Part shown: piece by piece, positions 40,547 to 49,260 of the stretch
Numbering within the stretch: the stretch's first letter is position 1
Layout: each line of letters starts with the position of its first letter
Translations under genes and position numbers: made by a program
The notes under the pieces: model-generated
Seen by the model: the letters and a program-made list of their open reading frames with translations, nothing else
Told to the model about the DNA's origin: nothing
Database searches by the model: none
Source of the DNA: Acidobacteriota bacterium
GTDB taxonomy: Bacteria; Acidobacteriota; Terriglobia; Acidiferrales; UBA7541
NCBI GenBank assembly: GCA_003225315.1
Contig: QHZD01000046.1
Location: 1-52,625, forward strand
DNA length: 52,625 nucleotides
Reading direction: 5' to 3'

Positions 40547-41141
40547 GGCGACCTCCTCGAGGAGGAATGCTCTCCGCAGCTGCCGCTTCGGCTTTCTTCA
40601 GCATCGTGCCGTGCGCGAGTTGATGAAAAGCCTTGCGCAAATCCTGGAGGGCACGGTGGATGCGCGTTCTGACGGTGTTCAGTTCGCAGCCGAGAAGAAC
40701 GGCAATTTCTTCATACTTCAGTTCTTGAAAGCGGCAGAGAAGCAGGATTTCTCTTTTTTCCTCCGGCAACTGCTGGAGCGCGCGTTGCAACAGTTCGACT
40801 TCCTGCTGCTCCTGCGCGGAATCCGTGGGAAGAACAGGCGGTAGCATTTCGGGCTCAAGAGCGGTTTGCCGGGGAAACTTGCGGAAGTGATCGATGCGCG
40901 CGTTGCGCGCGATCTGGTAGACCCAAGCGCGGAAAGGGGTGCCGGGGCGGTAGCTCTGGCGGTATTTCAGGATGCGGAGGAATACCTCCTGGACAAGGTC
41001 TTCGCTCAGCGTCCTGTCGCCCGTCAACTTCGAATAGAAATTGAAGAGCGGCGTTTGGTAGCGATCAAACAACACGCCTAGCGTCTCGCCCGCGCCATCG
41101 CGCACTTGGAGCATCAGATCCTCATCGGGAGCCAAAGTCAT
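40536..41141 (-). CDS. ECF RNA polymerase sigma factor
   Basis: 201 aa from ATG 41141 (MTLAPDEDLMLQVRDGAGET). Region 2: LFDRYQTPLFNFYSKLTGDR, DLVQEVFLRILKYRQSYRPG, FRAWVYQIARNARIDHFRKF; region 4: LPEEKREILLLCRFQELKYEEIAVLLGCELNTVRTRIHRALQDLR. It would direct RNA polymerase to genes answering an envelope or stress signal. The anti-sigma gene overlaps its end, and two exported DUF4097 genes follow on the same strand. Autoregulation is likely, but no promoter was pinned. Confidence 0.92.
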   Translation of the reverse strand: MTLAPDEDLMLQVRDGAGETLGVLFDRYQTPLFNFYSKLTGDRTLSEDLVQEVFLRILKYRQSYRPGTPFRAWVYQIARNARIDHFRKFPRQTALEPEMLPPVLPTDSAQEQQEVELLQRALQQLPEEKREILLLCRFQELKYEEIAVLLGCELNTVRTRIHRALQDLRKAFHQLAHGTMLKKAEAAAAESIPPRGGRHEV

Positions 41142-41404
41142 CGCCGAATTATGGTCCTAAACGGCTGTAGTTGGCCTTACAAAGAGTGAATACTGCGGAT
41201 TGTGGAAAAGGTTCCGTGCGCTAGCCGGCGCGAAGACAAGGCCTAGTAGCGGATAGGGCTTTCGCCGCCCTGAGGAGTTACTGGCCAGCAGTCGCCTCCA
41301 GTCTGGCTGCTAAGTCCCGATCCGCTGGGTAATCGAAAACTACCGGCTGGGCCGCTGCCCGTCCCAATGGTGCTAAGATGCCACCTCTCTTCGGAGGTGC
41401 CGCG

Positions 41405-42751
41405 GTGAAATATGCCTTTGGCGTCTTGCTGTGTAGCCTGGCTGGTTTAAGTGGAGCGATGCCGCTGATCGCCCAAAACGATCTGGATCAGCGCCTCGGC
41501 AAGGAATTGGATTCCCTCGTCGCCACCTACAAGCACCTTCACGAAAATCCTGAACTGTCCACGCAGGAGAAGGAATCTTCCGCGCTGGTCGCCGCAGAGT
41601 TGCGGAAGATCGGTTATGACGTCACCGACCATTTCGGCCTGTACGATTCACCCGGCCTCGTTTCCTATGGGATCGTCGGAGTTCTCCGCAACGGCTCGGG
41701 GCCCACGGTCTACGTGCGCACCGACATGGACGCGCTCCCCATCGTCGAGAATACCGGCCTCCCCTATGCCAGCCACGTGAAAGTAAAGCGCGCCGATGGC
41801 GCCGAAGTCGGCGTCATGCACGCCTGCGGTCACGACATTCACATGTCTGTTTTTCTGGGCACTGCGCGCATGCTGGCGCAACTCAAGCAGCAATGGAGCG
41901 GCACTCTCGTCATGCTCGGCCAGCCCGCTGAAGAAACCGTTGGTGGCGCGCATGCCATGCTCCGAGCCGGGCTCTTCACAAAATTCCCTAAGCCCGATTA
42001 TGTCCTGGCGCTCCACGACGGCTCGGATTTACCGGCTGGAAAAGTTGGTTGGCACGAAGGAAGCATCCTCGCGGGCGCCGATTCCGTGGACATCACTGTG
42101 CGCGGCTATGGCGGCCATGGCGCCGCACCGCAACGAGCCAAAGATCCGATCCTCATCGCTTCGGAAATCGTTGTGGCCTTACAGACTATCGTCAGCCGTG
42201 AAATGGACCCGCAGGTTCCCACTGTTGTCACTGTCGGCTCTTTCCACGCCGGCACCAAACACAACATCATTCCCGATGAGGCCCATTTGCAGCTCACCGT
42301 TCGAACCATGACTCCCGCCCAGCGCGAAAAAGTTCTTGCTTCCATCACCAGAATCACCAATGGAATCGCCGCTGCCGCCGGCGTTCCCGCCGATCGCGCC
42401 CCCATCATCGAAGTCGCCAAAGACAATGTGCCGGCCACCATCAACAATCCGGAATTGACGCGCCGCGTCGCTGCTGCTCTCGAGCGTGGGCTCGGAAAAG
42501 AAAATGTGCTCCCCGGCGAACCCGCCATGGCCAGCGAGGATTTCAGTCTCTACGCTCTGGAAGATCCGAAGCCGCCGATTTGCATGTTTCATCTCGGCGC
42601 AGCTGATCCCGCAAAGTGGCAAGCCGCAAAAGAGACTGGCGCTCGCTTGCCAGGTCCGCATTCTGCCGAATTTGCTCCCCTCCCCGAGCCCACGATTCGA
42701 ACCGGCGTCAAGGCCATGAGCATCGCCGTGCTCGGGTTGCTGAAAAAATAA
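41405..42751 (+). CDS. M20-family amidohydrolase (hippurate / IAA-amino acid hydrolase type), exported
   Basis: 448 aa from GTG 41405, with GGAGG seven bases ahead; the frame is open to 41378. Signal peptide MKYAFGVLLCSLAGLSGAMPLIAQ. Catalytic domain: LHENPELSTQEKESSALVAA, VYVRTDMDALPIVENTGLPY, VMHACGHDIHMSVFLGTARM (metal ligands), GQPAEETVGGAHAM (catalytic Glu), YVLALHDGS, and the dimer domain VTVGSFHAGTKHNIIPDEAH; late metal site GEPAMASEDFSLYALED. It removes acyl groups or aromatic amides from amino acids, probably in the periplasm. Substrate unknown; it stands alone. Confidence 0.9.
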   Translation: MKYAFGVLLCSLAGLSGAMPLIAQNDLDQRLGKELDSLVATYKHLHENPELSTQEKESSALVAAELRKIGYDVTDHFGLYDSPGLVSYGIVGVLRNGSGPTVYVRTDMDALPIVENTGLPYASHVKVKRADGAEVGVMHACGHDIHMSVFLGTARMLAQLKQQWSGTLVMLGQPAEETVGGAHAMLRAGLFTKFPKPDYVLALHDGSDLPAGKVGWHEGSILAGADSVDITVRGYGGHGAAPQRAKDPILIASEIVVALQTIVSREMDPQVPTVVTVGSFHAGTKHNIIPDEAHLQLTVRTMTPAQREKVLASITRITNGIAAAAGVPADRAPIIEVAKDNVPATINNPELTRRVAAALERGLGKENVLPGEPAMASEDFSLYALEDPKPPICMFHLGAADPAKWQAAKETGARLPGPHSAEFAPLPEPTIRTGVKAMSIAVLGLLKK

Positions 42752-42780
42752 CTTTCTCTTTACAAGATTCTTCGTTCTCG

Positions 42781-43710
42781 CTAAAAAGCGATAAAACCGG
42801 TTCGAATGAAGTACAACGAAGTGATCCCCACCGCCAGCCACAGCAGGATTCCCAGCAGCAGCGGCCGCCACCCCACCTTTTTCAGTGTGCCGCGCGAGAT
42901 GCCGCTGCCAATCAGAAAAAGCGTGGCGGTCAATCCCAGCCGCCCGAGCGTGAAAAGTGATGGAGTGATGTGTTCAACCGTTCGAACGTAAGTGTTCAGC
43001 ACTGCAGCAAAAATAAAAAATAAAATAAACCATGGAATTTGAATTCGCGAGCGATGGTGCTTGACCGCTGCAGTCGCGAGTGCGAGCGGAACAATCCACA
43101 AAGCGCGGGCGAGCTTTACCGTGGTGCCGATGACCAGCGCCTGCGCCCCATATCTTGTTGCTGCGCCGACCACGGAACTGGTGTCGTGAATCGCCAGCGC
43201 GGCCCACAGTCCGAATTGCGATTGGGAAAGGTGCAACGCGTTTCCAATCGGCGGAAAAATCAGCAGCGCAACGGAATTCAAAATAAAAATCGTGCCGAGC
43301 GATACTGCCATTTCTTCTTCGTCCGCGTGCAGAATCGGACCGATAGCGGCAATGGCGCTGCCGCCGCAAATCGCCGTGCCGGCCGTAATCAGAAATGACG
43401 AATTGCCGCGCACCCGCAAAAGTTTGCCGAGCGCCAAACCCACGAGAAGCGCAAAGGAAATTCCCAGCGCGGTGTAAATAAATCCGCTGCGCCCTGCTTT
43501 CAGGACTTCGTGCAGATTCATTCCGAAGCCCAGCGCGACGACCGAGCTTTGTAGAAGCGTGCGCGCGATGCCGCGGCTTTCGTTGATATACGGATGCGGA
43601 AAGCTGAGCCCGAAAACAATTCCTACCGTGAGTGCGACCGGCGGAGAAAGCAATCCCGTGAACGAAACCGCCAGCGCAAGAACAAAAATAATTTTCGGAA
43701 CAGTGGGCAT
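42781..43710 (-). CDS. YeiH/UPF0324-family (sulfate exporter-like) membrane transporter
   Basis: 309 aa from ATG 43710 (MPTVPKIIFVLALAVSFTGL); the frame to 43755 is not needed. About ten hydrophobic helices. Family marks: LLQSSVVALGFGMNLHEVLKAG, NSSFLITAGTAICGGSAIAAIGPILHADEEE, LGTIFILNSVALLIFPPIGN, and AIHDTSSVVGAATRYG. The family is classed among putative sulfate exporters; the substrate is not established for this gene. 106 bp separate it from the TlpA-like gene on the same strand. Confidence 0.88.
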   Translation of the reverse strand: MPTVPKIIFVLALAVSFTGLLSPPVALTVGIVFGLSFPHPYINESRGIARTLLQSSVVALGFGMNLHEVLKAGRSGFIYTALGISFALLVGLALGKLLRVRGNSSFLITAGTAICGGSAIAAIGPILHADEEEMAVSLGTIFILNSVALLIFPPIGNALHLSQSQFGLWAALAIHDTSSVVGAATRYGAQALVIGTTVKLARALWIVPLALATAAVKHHRSRIQIPWFILFFIFAAVLNTYVRTVEHITPSLFTLGRLGLTATLFLIGSGISRGTLKKVGWRPLLLGILLWLAVGITSLYFIRTGFIAF

Positions 43711-43816
43711 CGGCCGGAAAGAGAGTATCAGTCCGGGAGCCGAATGAGCCAGCAAGAATGAACTACGCTACAGAAAAGATGTTGCTCCTCAGCCTTCGCG
43801 GAGATTCCGGCGAGGA

Positions 43817-44677
43817 TCATTTCTCCTTTTCTTTTGAAGGAGAGGTGGAATGCGCGGACTTCGCGGGGGCGGATTTTGCGGGCGTGGGATGCATGAGGGC
43901 AACGATAATTTTCGAAGTGGCGGCCTTGCTAACCTGGCAGTTGCGGTCGTAGATGCGGCACTGCGCGAGCGTATAAGTGCAGCCGCAGGTGCAGGTTTCG
44001 GCGTTGAATTTGTGGAGCGCTGAGATTTTTTGTTCTGGCGTCAATTTTGAAAGGTCGACGCCGGGAAGTTCCGTCGCGCGTTCGGCATTCTTCAGAAAAA
44101 TCTGGCCGGTGTCCTCGAACGTTTCCACTTTGACGTTGCCGATGGGCAGCCCGAGGAGCGCGCGAATCTCCGTTTCATAAAGCACGGGATCGCGAAGACC
44201 TTCGTGTTTCTGGACGATGCGTCCTTCCGAGTCCAGCACAAATGAAGTGGGAAGCGCGGGGATGCCGCCATACTGCGTGCGAATTTCGTTAGTGGCGAGA
44301 GCGACCGGATAGTTGATGCCGAACTTTTCGCTAAATTCCTTAATGGCGTCTTGATCGTCGTCGTCTACCACGAGTCCGAGAATTTGCAGATGGTCTTTGT
44401 ATTTGTTCTGAAGCTCAACAAGGTCGGGAATTTCGGCGCGGCACGGTCCGCACCAGGTTGCCCAGAAATTCAGAAGGATCACTTTGCCTTTGGAGCCTGC
44501 CAGCGTAACCGGCTTTCCATCGAGGCTTGTGAGGCTGAACTCCGGCGCGGGATCGGGATTGCGCACGAAGCGGATGGTGGGCTGCCGGTCTTCGGCGGAA
44601 GGAGAAAATGGAAACAAGCAGACGAGTAGCAAAGCAGCGAGAAGAGGACCGAGGCGGCGGTATTTGGTGCGCTTCAT
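43817..44677 (-). CDS. TlpA/ResA-like thioredoxin with C-terminal Cys-rich tail
   Basis: 286 aa from ATG 44677 ([20 protein letters not shown]). Signal or membrane helix, then [20 protein letters not shown], the redox active site [38 protein letters not shown] and [15 protein letters not shown]: TlpA-type, facing the periplasm. After the fold (about residue 180) comes an unusual block [27 protein letters not shown] with five cysteines, then a Lys/Ser tail. Such proteins reduce disulfides, for example for cytochrome c or oxidative stress; the Cys-rich tail could be a substrate, metal or extra redox site. Confidence 0.88.
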   Translation of the reverse strand: MKRTKYRRLGPLLAALLLVCLFPFSPSAEDRQPTIRFVRNPDPAPEFSLTSLDGKPVTLAGSKGKVILLNFWATWCGPCRAEIPDLVELQNKYKDHLQILGLVVDDDDQDAIKEFSEKFGINYPVALATNEIRTQYGGIPALPTSFVLDSEGRIVQKHEGLRDPVLYETEIRALLGLPIGNVKVETFEDTGQIFLKNAERATELPGVDLSKLTPEQKISALHKFNAETCTCGCTYTLAQCRIYDRNCQVSKAATSKIIVALMHPTPAKSAPAKSAHSTSPSKEKEK

Positions 44678-44992
44678 GGTGTCATCTATAGGAGAGCACA
44701 GTGGACGCGCGACGCCAAGTGCCAGATGTGTGGAGCGAGCGTCCACGGCGAAACCCAGCGAAACTGTAAGCGCGACATGTGGCGTGGCGGAATTGCGTTG
44801 ACAAAGACAGCGTTAGGGAATACTGTCGCCGCACACTGGCCGGTGCCGTGGGCGCAGGCCCTATATCTCAGGTTACCTCCACTAGAAAGAACGTATCCCC
44901 TCACCATCCGCGAAGCTGCGAGTGAGCGACGAGGAACGACCTTCCGACGTGTTGCACTACGCGGCTGACCAGGCCAGCCCAAGGAGAGATGC
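44678..44992. other. Divergent gap between TlpA-like gene and secreted protein gene
   Basis: About 315 bp. A plausible sigma-70 promoter for the plus gene is at 44798-44826. No other element was recognised; open frames here are unsupported. Confidence 0.35.
44798..44826 (+). promoter_or_regulatory. Candidate promoter for the 44993 gene
   Basis: Perfect -35 TTGACA (44798-44803), a 17-bp spacer, and a weak -10 TACTGT (44821-44826). The leader to the ATG is about 160 bp. Confidence 0.35.
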
Positions 44993-45760
44993 ATGAATAG
45001 ACGAATGATTGGTGTGGCAGTGGGCTTGGCATTGGTGGCGATTGCCATCGTTAGTTCGCCGATCGCATTTTCGCAGATGGAAGCAACGCCAACGGTGTAT
45101 ACCTTTGTAAGCCAGTTCCAAGTGCCGCGGGCGAATTGGGCGGGATACTCGGAGGATACTGAAAAGACGGTCGTTCCCATCCTGGAGAAATTGACGGCCG
45201 ACGGGACCATCGCTAGCTGGTCCACCTTTGAACAGGTAGTGCACACAACCGACGGATATACACACGGAGCAGCGTGGTCGTCCACAACGATCTCGGGGCT
45301 GATGAAGGTGCTCGACGAAGTCCGCAAAGCCGGACCGCGGCCGGGGCAAATCGCGGCGACCAAGCATGAAGACTTCTTGATGCAAACGTCGCTGTATCGT
45401 GCAGGCAGTGGAACACCGGCGTACTTGCGAGTGGTCTGCTCGAATGCAAAAGCGGAGAAGCCGGAGACTTACACCGCAACGCTCAAGAAACTCCTGGTGC
45501 CGACGTTTGAGGAACAGATCAAAAACGGTGTCGCTACGTACTATGGCATCGACGAGCAGTACGTAAACACTTCGGCGCAGTCGACGCGCTGCGTGGTTAT
45601 CACCTACCCCAATGCCGAAGGCATGGACAAGTGGGCAGCAGCCATACGAACGACGATGAGCAAGTGGAGTGCGGCGGAACGAGCGGAGTTCGCCGGTTCC
45701 ACCGTACTCGACAGCCGGCGCGACATTATGGCGCGCATCACGCACTCCGGCCATAAATAA
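44993..45760 (+). CDS. Secreted alpha-beta-barrel-like hypothetical protein
   Basis: 255 aa with AAGGAGAG just before the ATG. Signal peptide MNRRMIGVAVGLALVAIAIVSSPIAFS, then two roughly similar halves: VYTFVSQFQVPRANWAGYSE with WSTFEQVVHTTDGYTHGAAW, and later PAYLRVVCSNAKAEKPETY. The pattern of strand-helix with aromatic residues resembles dimeric alpha-beta barrel proteins. It resembles, in layout, the exported protein at 51084-51983; direct homology is not demonstrated. No function is known. A terminator follows at 45786. Confidence 0.7.
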   Translation: MNRRMIGVAVGLALVAIAIVSSPIAFSQMEATPTVYTFVSQFQVPRANWAGYSEDTEKTVVPILEKLTADGTIASWSTFEQVVHTTDGYTHGAAWSSTTISGLMKVLDEVRKAGPRPGQIAATKHEDFLMQTSLYRAGSGTPAYLRVVCSNAKAEKPETYTATLKKLLVPTFEEQIKNGVATYYGIDEQYVNTSAQSTRCVVITYPNAEGMDKWAAAIRTTMSKWSAAERAEFAGSTVLDSRRDIMARITHSGHK

Positions 45761-45785
45761 CAGATTGCGGAGCGGCCTTAAAGAG

Positions 45786-45813
45786 GAGGGAGCGCAGTTA
45801 GCTCCCTCTTTAT
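45786..45813 (+). terminator. Terminator between convergent genes
   Basis: 8-bp arms GAGGGAGC/GCTCCCTC with a 7-base loop, followed by TTTATCTTT. Lies 25 bp after the secreted-protein gene and before the RelE gene end. Confidence 0.6.
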
Positions 45814-45820
45814 CTTTAGA

Positions 45821-46090
45821 TCAGCGGTAGATTTCTCTGCGATGGCCGACGCGAAGAACCAGAATGAGAAGCCGATTGTCTTCGATCTTGCAGATCAACC
45901 GATAATCGCCGACACGATATTTCCAAAATTCTCCCAGTTTTGAACCCTGCAAAGCCTGTCCTATGCTTCGCGGATTGTCCAACCGAGCTACGCGCTCGTG
46001 AAGAAACTTCAGAATTCGCTTGCTGTGTTGCTGGTCGAGCTTGCCCAGTTCGCGGTCTACCTGGGCGGAGAGTTCAATCTTCCAAGCCAT
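45821..46090 (-). CDS. RelE/ParE-family toxin
   Basis: 89 aa, typical size. MAWKIELSAQVDRELGKLDQ, RILKFLHERVARLDNPRSIG, LGEFWKYRVGDYRLICKIED and LILVLRVGHRREIYR are the RelE-fold strands, with the basic C-terminal residues (R, H, R, Y) placed as in the mRNA-cleaving subgroup. It would cut mRNA at the ribosome unless bound by the antitoxin. It overlaps the antitoxin end by 17 bp. Confidence 0.9.
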   Translation of the reverse strand: MAWKIELSAQVDRELGKLDQQHSKRILKFLHERVARLDNPRSIGQALQGSKLGEFWKYRVGDYRLICKIEDNRLLILVLRVGHRREIYR

Positions 46091-46298
46091 GCCGCATTAG
46101 AGCATCTTCCAGTGGGATGGTCTGCTCTTCGCCAGCGCGGATGCGATCCAGGGTGCGCTCGGCCTGATACAGGTCCTCAAGGTCATCCAGATGTTCGAGG
46201 ATAGCTTGGCGCACGTAGAAAGTCTTGGTGCGGCCCGTGCGGCGTGCGAGCTTCTCCAGGCGTTTTTCAATGGATGGTGGGAGGCGAATGGCAAGCAT
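46074..46298 (-). CDS. Ribbon-helix-helix antitoxin, partner of RelE
   Basis: 74 aa from ATG 46298, with GAGG five bases ahead; the frame to 46430 is not used. The start MLAIRLPPSIEKRLEKLARRTGRTKTFYVRQAILEHLDDL is an RHH DNA-binding fold; the rest (YQAERTLDRIRAGEEQTIPL) is the toxin-binding part. It should repress its own operon through the palindrome at 46308. Confidence 0.9.
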   Translation of the reverse strand: MLAIRLPPSIEKRLEKLARRTGRTKTFYVRQAILEHLDDLEDLYQAERTLDRIRAGEEQTIPLEDALMRHGLED

Positions 46299-46307
46299 AG
46301 GAACCTC

Positions 46308-46323
46308 GCTATACAAGTATAGC
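46308..46323. promoter_or_regulatory. Operator palindrome of the RHH/RelE operon, overlapping the -10 box
   Basis: GCTATAC-AA-GTATAGC, a perfect 16-bp palindrome, 9 bp upstream of the antitoxin ATG. It contains TATACT on the minus strand, a good -10. Binding there by the RHH antitoxin would block RNA polymerase. Confidence 0.65.
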
Positions 46324-46377
46324 ACAGCAGAGTGCAGGCCAAGCCGCGAGCTTTGAGTGCCGGCGTTGGCCGAAGGG

Positions 46378-48057
46378 TCAGACGAGATCGTCGACAGTCG
46401 GCCGCGCGGCGCCTTTCCAGTTGGCGTCAAACTGTTTGCGGACGAAACCCGCGTCGTAGTTCCTATCCATGGCCTTCAGTGCTTGCTCGAGGCCGAAAAG
46501 CGAGCGTGGGTTGCGGGGATTGCGGTCGAGGTCCGCGCGGAAGGTTTCTTCGGCTCCGGCATCATCACCGATTTTCAGCAGCACCGCGCCAAGCGATTCG
46601 CGCACGGGATAGAACCAGTCTTGCGGCTCGTCATACTTCAGTGAGTCTTGAACGGCGACGGCGGCGCGCAATTGGTTCACCGTGGCGTCCATATCGCCTT
46701 TGGCGAGCGAGATTTTCGCGCCAAGCACATTTTCCGCGATTTTCAGAATGTCCTTGGTCTTGTTGTTGATGGGCATCTGGAAGATGGCATCCGGCGGCGT
46801 CTTCTCTTCCGCTTCGGCAACAAACTTGTGTTCGGCTTCCGCTTCGTCTAGTTTTCCCGTGCTGGCGAAAGCCAGGCCACGGGCGAAATGCCAGAACACT
46901 GTGGCGGTGTGCATGGCGGAGTCGGGCTGAGGCGCTTTCAGAATTTCGTTCCACTTGTGAAAACGCACTTCGACGGCCAACGGCACAGTCATGAAACCCT
47001 CAAGCGGAGGCATGTCTTTTACGTGAGGCCCCACGTTGGCCGCGAGCAACTGCGCGCCGCGCCGGGACTCCGGATAGTTGCCGTTCATGGCCGCGGCCAT
47101 GGCGATGAAATGCAGATTGTGGCTGTAGTACATCATGGAATAGATGCCTGGGGCTGCTCCGGCTTGGATGTACGCCTGATCGGCGAGCGCTGCTTTCTGG
47201 TTGGTTTTCACCGCGGCTTCGTAATCGCCGGTGCGGATGTAGATGTGCGCGGGCATGTGTACGATGTGCCCCGCAGCAGGCGCAAGTTGCGCCAGGCGAT
47301 TCGCTCCTGCTAGAGCACGCTCCGGCGATGAAGAAGCTTCCACCGAATGGATGTAATAGTGAATCGCGCCGAGATGATTGGGTTCGCGGCGAATTACAGA
47401 CTCCAGCGTAGAGACAATTTCCTCCGTGCCCTCTTCCGGTGTGCCGTCGGGACGCCAGAGCCCCCAGGGGTGCAAGTTCATTCCGGCCTCGGCGAACAGC
47501 GTAGCGGCATCGAGATCGTCGGGGAAACGCTTTACCACGTCGCGCATGGCATCGCGATATTGTTCCGCGGCGGCGCGCAAATCGGATTTGGGATCGGCGG
47601 GAAAGCGCTTTGCAAGCGCGGTGATGTAAGCCTGGTCGCTCTCGGAAGCATCGGCGCCGAGCGTCAGCGCTTTCCCAATGGCGGAGTGGGCCTGCGCAAA
47701 ACGGTCTTCGCTGGCGGGATCGTTGTAATTGGGGCCGACGGCTTCGGCGACGCCCCAATACGCCATGGCCAGTTTGGGATCGATCTCGGCGGCACGCTGG
47801 AACGAGCGCATGGCTTCGTCGTGATTGAAAGCGTAGATGAGTCGCAGACCTTGATCGAAAAATGCCTGCGCTTGCGCGTTCTTGGTGGAGACTGGGTGAT
47901 GCCAATCGCCGTAGCCCGTCATGAGAGAAGCGGATTTTACTTTGGCGGCTGCGGCGCGCTGGGCATGTTCCTGCGCGAAAGCGGACTCACATTGCGTGAG
48001 AGCGGAGATACCTAGCGCGAGCATAGTGACGAGCAGGGTTAGGACGCGGCGATGCAT
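46378..48057 (-). CDS. Secreted tetratricopeptide-repeat protein
   Basis: 559 aa from ATG 48057 with GGAGG ahead; the frame to 48150 is rejected. Signal peptide MHRRVLTLLVTMLALGISAL...FAQ. Repeats: AFFDQGLRLIYAFNHDEAMRSFQRAAEIDPKLAMAYWGVAEA near residue 55, PNHLGAIHYYIHSVEASSSPERAL, GDYEAAVKTNQKAALADQAY, and near the end DWFYPVRESLGAVLLKIGDDAGAEETFRADLDRNPRNPRSLFGL. The middle HMPAHIYIRTGDY and YYSHNLHFIAMAAAMNG are characteristic of a secreted TPR family with conserved His. Probably a periplasmic scaffold; no enzyme is implied. Confidence 0.85.
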   Translation of the reverse strand: MHRRVLTLLVTMLALGISALTQCESAFAQEHAQRAAAAKVKSASLMTGYGDWHHPVSTKNAQAQAFFDQGLRLIYAFNHDEAMRSFQRAAEIDPKLAMAYWGVAEAVGPNYNDPASEDRFAQAHSAIGKALTLGADASESDQAYITALAKRFPADPKSDLRAAAEQYRDAMRDVVKRFPDDLDAATLFAEAGMNLHPWGLWRPDGTPEEGTEEIVSTLESVIRREPNHLGAIHYYIHSVEASSSPERALAGANRLAQLAPAAGHIVHMPAHIYIRTGDYEAAVKTNQKAALADQAYIQAGAAPGIYSMMYYSHNLHFIAMAAAMNGNYPESRRGAQLLAANVGPHVKDMPPLEGFMTVPLAVEVRFHKWNEILKAPQPDSAMHTATVFWHFARGLAFASTGKLDEAEAEHKFVAEAEEKTPPDAIFQMPINNKTKDILKIAENVLGAKISLAKGDMDATVNQLRAAVAVQDSLKYDEPQDWFYPVRESLGAVLLKIGDDAGAEETFRADLDRNPRNPRSLFGLEQALKAMDRNYDAGFVRKQFDANWKGAARPTVDDLV

Positions 48058-48179
48058 TCGGTGCCTCCGGTGAAGGAATGGAAAGAGTGTTTTGGCTGCC
48101 GAATTGTAACACTGCGGAGACGGCAGAATGCAAGCCGGTCGGCCGCTCATGAATCTCCTTTTTTTCTACGGATGGGTTT

Positions 48180-49022
48180 TCACGCTTCTTTAGACTTGGC
48201 ATGTTTCTCCTGGGTTTTCTCCAAGCCTTGAAACTCGAGCGGCAAATGAGCGTCGACGAGCGATGCGCCGCCGTCGGCCTCAATCAACTGGCCGGTAATC
48301 CAAGCAGCTTCTGGCGAGCAAATGAGAGCGACGGCATTGCCGATATCCGCGGGAGTACCGAGGCGGCGCATGGGCGTCCAGCCGCGTTCTTGCCATTCGC
48401 GCAATCCAGTCTGGAAGGCTTCGGGCAAGCTGTTGAGCACGCTGTCTTCGACCCAGCCGGGGCTGATGGAGTTCACGGTGATGCCGCGGCCTGCCAGAGC
48501 AACTGCAAAGTAGCGGACCAGCGACTCCATTGCGGCTTTCGCTGCGCCCATAGCCACCCAGGGCTGCCAGCTGCCGAAGCGTCCACCGGGAGCGAAGGTG
48601 ATGGCGACAATCCTTCCGCCATCGGACAAGAGCGGAGCGGCTTCGCGAACGGCAACGAGAAACGCTTTGGCTTGGGAATCGACGGCGGTGTCCCATTTTT
48701 CGAGGGAGATCTCCATGGGAGGTTCGTAGAAGGTCGGAGCTTCCGTGCGGGCGTTGCTGACGAAGATATCGAGACCACCGAATTCCGAGCGGACCTGCTG
48801 AAACATGCGGCGGATTTCATCGGGCCGGCAGACGTCGGCTTGCACGATGAAGCCGTCGGAGCCGTGGGCGCGAACTTTTTCGAGAGTGTGCTGAGCGGCG
48901 GCCTCGTTGCGAAAGTAATGGACGGCGACGCGCGCGCCTTTTTCGGAGAGCTTGAGCGCGATGCCGCGACCAATGCCGCGCGAACTTCCAGTGATGAGAG
49001 CGCATTTCCCTTGGAATGACAT
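48180..49022 (-). CDS. Short-chain dehydrogenase/reductase (SDR) lacking the active-site Tyr
   Basis: 280 aa. Cofactor motif ALITGSSRGIGRGIALKLSE, then ADVCRPDEIRRMFQQVRSEF, FVSNARTEAP, and a helix AKAFLVAVREAAPLLSDGGR. The usual catalytic YxxxK is WVAMGAAKAAMESLVRYFAV: Lys is kept but the Tyr position holds Met, four residues before the Lys. ITVNSISPGWVEDSV follows. Some FabL-type enoyl-ACP reductases differ at this site; whether this is a changed enzyme or an inactive one cannot be told. GAGG precedes the ATG. Confidence 0.88.
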   Translation of the reverse strand: MSFQGKCALITGSSRGIGRGIALKLSEKGARVAVHYFRNEAAAQHTLEKVRAHGSDGFIVQADVCRPDEIRRMFQQVRSEFGGLDIFVSNARTEAPTFYEPPMEISLEKWDTAVDSQAKAFLVAVREAAPLLSDGGRIVAITFAPGGRFGSWQPWVAMGAAKAAMESLVRYFAVALAGRGITVNSISPGWVEDSVLNSLPEAFQTGLREWQERGWTPMRRLGTPADIGNAVALICSPEAAWITGQLIEADGGASLVDAHLPLEFQGLEKTQEKHAKSKEA

Positions 49023-49260
49023 GAGGACCTCCTATTGGAGGCGGATGTTAGCGCCGCGGATGGGCAGGGTCAATCGGAAGAGAGCGCAAAACGTCGCGTA
49101 ACGGAACTGGCTGGGAACTTGGCCCATGGCGCGGGGGATTGGGGGAACAAAAGTCAAAACCCGCACCCTTGACATCGAGGGGGAGCGGCACCGAGATGGG
49201 ACAGGCGGAGTGCAGGAAAAGTAAGGAAAATATGATAGAGTAAGGAATGGGAGTAGGCCG

